Source: an uncultured Acholeplasmatales bacterium (GTDB lineage: Bacteria; Bacillota_I; Bacilli_A; Acholeplasmatales; Anaeroplasmataceae). Taken from it: a DNA stretch of 55,556 bases. The stretch's first letter is position 1; every line of letters starts with the position of its first letter. The stretch is from assembly GCA_944324805.1 (NCBI GenBank), contig CALUXS010000011.1, positions 1 to 55,556 of the forward strand. Reading direction: 5' to 3'. This document shows, in pieces, positions 52,658-55,556 of the stretch. The notes beneath the pieces are model-generated. The model was not told where the DNA came from and made no database searches. It saw only the letters and a list, made by a program, of their open reading frames with translations. The position numbers and the translations under genes are program-made.

Positions 52658-54706
52658 ATGAAAAAAATAGTATTACTGTTATCTTTATTGTTGATGCTAT
52701 CTTTTACATTTTCTTTGACATCATGTGATAATAATGGTGGTAATTTTATTAAAACAATTGAGAAGACAAGTACCGATGGTTTAGTCGACACATACACTAT
52801 AAGGTATAGTGATGGATCAACATATACTTTCACAGTAACAAATGGTGAAGATGGTGTAGATGGAATACAAGGAGAACCGGGAAAAGATGGACATACACCA
52901 GTAATTACGATCGGAGAAAACGGTAATTGGTACATTGATGGTGTAGATACAGGAAAAAGAGCAGAAGGAATTAAAGGTGATATAGGTAATGGAATTGCAA
53001 GTATCGAAAAGACATCAAGTGAAGGATTAGTAGATATATATACAATAACATTTACAGATGGAACAACTACAACATTTACAGTAACAAATGGTGCAAATGG
53101 CATAGATGGAATTCAAGGAGAACCAGGAAAAAATGGACACACACCAATAATAACAATCGGAGAAAATGGTAATTGGTACGTTGATGGTGTAGATACAGGA
53201 AAAAGAGCGGAAGTTGTTTTACCACCGCATTATGATGAAAAACATACAGTAACATTCCATTTAAATGGAGGTTCTTTACCTATTGGTTATGAAGAAACTA
53301 TAGAAGTATCATGGGGAGATACTTTGGATTTACCAATACCAACTAAATATGGTTATAATTTCATTGGATGGTTTACTGGTGACGACGTAAACGATAAAAA
53401 ATTTAGTTCGTATGATGCAGTGTTTAGAGATTTAGATTTATATGCAAAGTATGAAGTGACTGTTAAAACACAATTTAATGCATATGATGATAGTGGATTA
53501 TTACTTGACTCATTTAATAGTTTTTTTGAGGCTTTAGATGAATTATTTGTTACTGGTAATTTAAAAGGTATTATTAAACCAGTAATCAAAGATGTTGAAG
53601 GTGATGCAGTATATTCTGGTACAAATGGCTTTAGTTATTCATGGTTTGATGAAAATGGATTATCAAAAATATTTGATGATGGTGAGAAAATTAAAAATGG
53701 TCAGTTTAGTTGGTATCAAAATTATGAATTAGACTTAAAGATTCATACACAAGATAAAGCAAGTATGATGTTCCAAGCATCTAGTAATGCAAAGAATATC
53801 GGTAAATTCTTTGCACGTCCTGCTGATTTTGAAACTACAAATACAGATGGTTCAGGAGGATATCATCCATCAGGTGATCCAGATGGAATGTGGACAGGAT
53901 GGAGAGCATCTGTTTATAAAGCAGGTGTAACAACAGCACAATATTTGAGTTGGGCAGATAATAGTGGTGCATATGACAAGATGGATGCAGTATATGATTT
54001 AACTAAATCTACAATTTCTCCATCTAATAATCCAAATCAACCAGTTCGTGCTGAGATTTGGATGGGTAGTCCAGATAATTCTAATGTAACAGGTGCTGAA
54101 GCAAAATATAGTCATGTTATTATGGGTATTTCATTTGATGCTGGTACAGTTGATTCTACCAAGTATTTAGCTGATGGTACTAAACGTGAAGTAAGATTAT
54201 TCTCTGAGGTTGTTGCTTTAAATGGTGGTATGGTAGAAGCATATATGGGTGAACGTGTTTACGGTGATACAGTTGGTTATGCAACTTGGAATAAGTCAAA
54301 AGGTGTTTGGGAATTTGATTCAAAATATAATATGAGTTTAGTATTTAAGAATATTGGCTCAAAAGGCGTGTATATACTAACAGTTAATGAGAAAACTTTA
54401 ACATTTGATTTTGGTTATGAAGTTAAATTTAACGGTAATTTACGTTTGACATATGGTGTAAGTTTAACTCCTGATACATATCAAAATAATCGTAAAGTTC
54501 CTGATTTAAGAAACGGTTCAGAATGGTTAAATGTTGTTCAAGAAAGCATTGTTAAGGGATTTACTACAAAAGCGGATGTTGCGAACATGGGCTTTATGGA
54601 TGGTAGAGTTGCAAATGGAGCAAATCAAATAGGTATTTATGGTGGCGACGTTTGTGATGTTATTAAGAATGTTGAAGGACATGCAGTATTTACATTTAAA
54701 TATTAA
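52658..54706 (+). CDS. Lipoprotein with collagen-like repeats and InlB-type B repeat
   Basis: This 682-residue protein has a classical lipobox (LTSC, Cys23). Two tandem units (about 30-105 and 111-185) each combine a beta-rich half, TYTFTVTNGEDGVDG or TTTFTVTNGANGIDG, with short G-x-y triplets (GIQGEPGKDG) and GNWYIDGVDTGKRAE. An InlB B-repeat-like module follows (TVTFHLNGGS, then IPTKYGYNFIGWFTG). The C-terminal 400 residues show no known domain but are rich in Gly and Asn. It is probably exposed on the cell surface, but its role is unknown. Confidence 0.88.
   Translation: MKKIVLLLSLLLMLSFTFSLTSCDNNGGNFIKTIEKTSTDGLVDTYTIRYSDGSTYTFTVTNGEDGVDGIQGEPGKDGHTPVITIGENGNWYIDGVDTGKRAEGIKGDIGNGIASIEKTSSEGLVDIYTITFTDGTTTTFTVTNGANGIDGIQGEPGKNGHTPIITIGENGNWYVDGVDTGKRAEVVLPPHYDEKHTVTFHLNGGSLPIGYEETIEVSWGDTLDLPIPTKYGYNFIGWFTGDDVNDKKFSSYDAVFRDLDLYAKYEVTVKTQFNAYDDSGLLLDSFNSFFEALDELFVTGNLKGIIKPVIKDVEGDAVYSGTNGFSYSWFDENGLSKIFDDGEKIKNGQFSWYQNYELDLKIHTQDKASMMFQASSNAKNIGKFFARPADFETTNTDGSGGYHPSGDPDGMWTGWRASVYKAGVTTAQYLSWADNSGAYDKMDAVYDLTKSTISPSNNPNQPVRAEIWMGSPDNSNVTGAEAKYSHVIMGISFDAGTVDSTKYLADGTKREVRLFSEVVALNGGMVEAYMGERVYGDTVGYATWNKSKGVWEFDSKYNMSLVFKNIGSKGVYILTVNEKTLTFDFGYEVKFNGNLRLTYGVSLTPDTYQNNRKVPDLRNGSEWLNVVQESIVKGFTTKADVANMGFMDGRVANGANQIGIYGGDVCDVIKNVEGHAVFTFKY
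52747..53213 (+). repeat. Two tandem repeats in lipoprotein gene
   Basis: Units 52747-52968 and 52990-53213 are about 75 codons long. The last 60 bases of each (through GGTGTAGATACAGGAAAAAG) are nearly identical, while the first half is more diverged. Confidence 0.85.
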
Positions 54707-55014
54707 AAAAATTTTTTGAAAATACAATTTTAAATTTACTTAGATAATTTGTATCATTAAACTTCTTAACTATGGTATTGAATGTCGTGATAAATTATTT
54801 TTCAAGGGAACAATGATTTTGCTTATTGCATATAATTCATACAACTATGATAAATAATGCAATTTATAATCAACCATAAGTTCTAGCTTTAAATTGCTTT
54901 TTATGAGTGGCTTCAAAATATTTTAGTTTGTAAAATTTATGTTTTATATTTGGGGAAAAAAGTTATTTTTTATTATCTAATTTAATGAATTAGGATAAAT
55001 TATAGGAGGTTAGC
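54707..55014 (+). other. Intergenic region with shared leader motif
   Basis: No gene was seen. TATATT (54945-54950) is followed by GGGAAAAAAGTTAT (54953-54966), as upstream of 52658. A hairpin (TATCTAATT and AATTAGGATA, one bulge) and the SD AGGAGG come before the start at 55015. The 5' 230 bases are A/T-rich without further recognisable signals. Confidence 0.6.
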
Positions 55015-55556
55015 ATGAAAAGAATATTTAAATTAAGTATACAAAGTTTAATTTTGTTTGTATTGCTATTATTTGTTTCATCTACTGTGTCATGTAGTAT
55101 TGCGCAAAATAATAAAGTTAATTCAGAAAACTTTGAATTTAGATTGAATGAATATAATATTGAATGGCGTAAAGACAGTACTGCAGAATGGGAAGTGGTT
55201 GCTTCTGTAGAACAATTAATAGATTTAGAAGGGAAATCTGCATACGAAATTGCGGTTGAACTTGGTTTTAAAGGAAGCAAAGAAGAGTGGCTTGAATCTT
55301 TAAAAGGACAAGACGGAAGAAAAATAGAATTTAATGTAACACAAGATAAAGTAGAATGGCGATATGTTGGAGAAACAGAGTGGAAAGAACTTTTAAATCT
55401 AGAAACTATTCAAGGAGAGAATGGAAAGTCAGCGTACGAAATTGCAGTTGAACTTGGTTTTGAAGGCAGTGTAGAAGAATGGCTTGAATCTTTAAAAGGA
55501 CAAGACGGAAGAGAAATAGAATTTAATGTAACGCAAGATAAAATAGAATGGCGTTA
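55015..55556 (+). CDS. Repeat lipoprotein, 3' partial
   Basis: The frame runs from ATG 55015 (after AGGAGG) to the window edge, 180 codons, without a stop. The signal peptide ends in the lipobox TVSC (Cys27). Tandem 64-residue units contain GKSAYEIAVELGF, EEWLESLKGQDGR and EFNVTQDKVEWRY. A diverged partial unit precedes them (FRLNEYNIEWRKDSTAEWE). The SAYEIAV...EEWL-x-SLKG-x-x-G repeat is seen in many Gram-positive surface proteins next to collagen-like stretches. Its partner at 52658 shares the leader. Confidence 0.85.
   Translation, partial: MKRIFKLSIQSLILFVLLLFVSSTVSCSIAQNNKVNSENFEFRLNEYNIEWRKDSTAEWEVVASVEQLIDLEGKSAYEIAVELGFKGSKEEWLESLKGQDGRKIEFNVTQDKVEWRYVGETEWKELLNLETIQGENGKSAYEIAVELGFEGSVEEWLESLKGQDGREIEFNVTQDKIEWR
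55231..55556 (+). repeat. 192-bp tandem repeat in last lipoprotein gene
   Basis: The unit starting GGGAAATCTGCATACG at 55231 recurs at 55423 (GGAAAGTCAGCGTACG), a period of 192 bases (64 codons). Long stretches such as GGCTTGAATCTTTAAAAGGA are identical. The array runs off the window. Confidence 0.88.

Noticed and set aside
52633-53103. Minus-strand open frame over the collagen-like repeats
   Set aside because: Its Pro- and Ser-rich product mirrors the Gly-rich repeats of the real gene on the plus strand.
52747-53213. CRISPR array from repeated sequence
   Set aside because: The repeats are long, coding, few and without spacers of regular length.

Overview
The window is about 30% GC, with standard-code stops (UGA ends several genes), AGGAGG-type ribosome binding sites, occasional TTG starts, tRNAs with encoded CCA and many U-tailed hairpin terminators. 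Together with a ROK glucokinase, class II FBP aldolase, pyruvate formate-lyase activase, desulfoferrodoxin, PduL, AsnA and RNase M5, this points to a strictly or mostly anaerobic, fermentative, low-GC Bacillota, probably host-associated and of the Erysipelotrichia/RF39/Acholeplasma-related kind. The lineage is inference. No phage, plasmid or CRISPR signature was seen.

Layout. 1-2.3 kb: 3' part of an MBG-domain surface protein. 2.3-9.1 kb: housekeeping genes (PHP phosphatase, HIT, desulfoferrodoxin, PflA plus a thioredoxin-like protein, a TetR operon, cytidine deaminase, an endonuclease I remnant, tRNA-Leu, an S66 peptidase). 9.2-12.9 kb: a tightly packed operon of two unknown proteins, an LRAT-domain protein, ROK glucokinase, a zinc-ribbon transposase-like protein and an Lrp/AsnC regulator. 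12.9-16.5 kb: a heterodimeric ABC exporter. 16.6-23.5 kb: tRNA-Gly, asnA-pepP-threonine aldolase, pyrG with a CTP-responsive-looking attenuator, FBP aldolase and an RpiB-like isomerase. 23.5-32.5 kb: a DUF898/leucine-rich-repeat membrane protein, then a lipoprotein / ECF sigma / anti-sigma-like / lipoprotein operon. 32.6-36.2 kb: minus-strand lysS operon. 36.4-41.2 kb: aminotransferase, AAC(3)-family protein and a transglutaminase lipoprotein. 41.2-43.4 kb: a possible small RNA and a two-component system. 43.4-45.5 kb: a preQ1-I riboswitch with a queuosine-precursor transporter, an SDR and pduL. 45.7-50.9 kb: HD hydrolase, rnmV, ksgA, ispE and a six-hairpin glycosidase. 51-52.5 kb: a decayed IS1182-type element. 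52.6 kb to the end: two repeat-rich collagen-like lipoproteins, the last cut by the window edge.

The most unusual part is 23.5-32.5 kb. An ECF sigma gene sits between two lipoproteins and a membrane protein, and all three envelope proteins appear to share the same extracytoplasmic domain. The upstream regions of this operon and of the preceding DUF898-LRR gene share an identical two-part sequence (TTGAATAAA-N13-TGTCTTATA), which may be the promoter recognised by this sigma factor. Regulatory RNA is also prominent: the pyrG reiterative-transcription-type attenuator, the preQ1 riboswitch, a candidate C-rich sRNA ahead of the two-component system, and matching 5' leaders on the two collagen-like lipoprotein genes.
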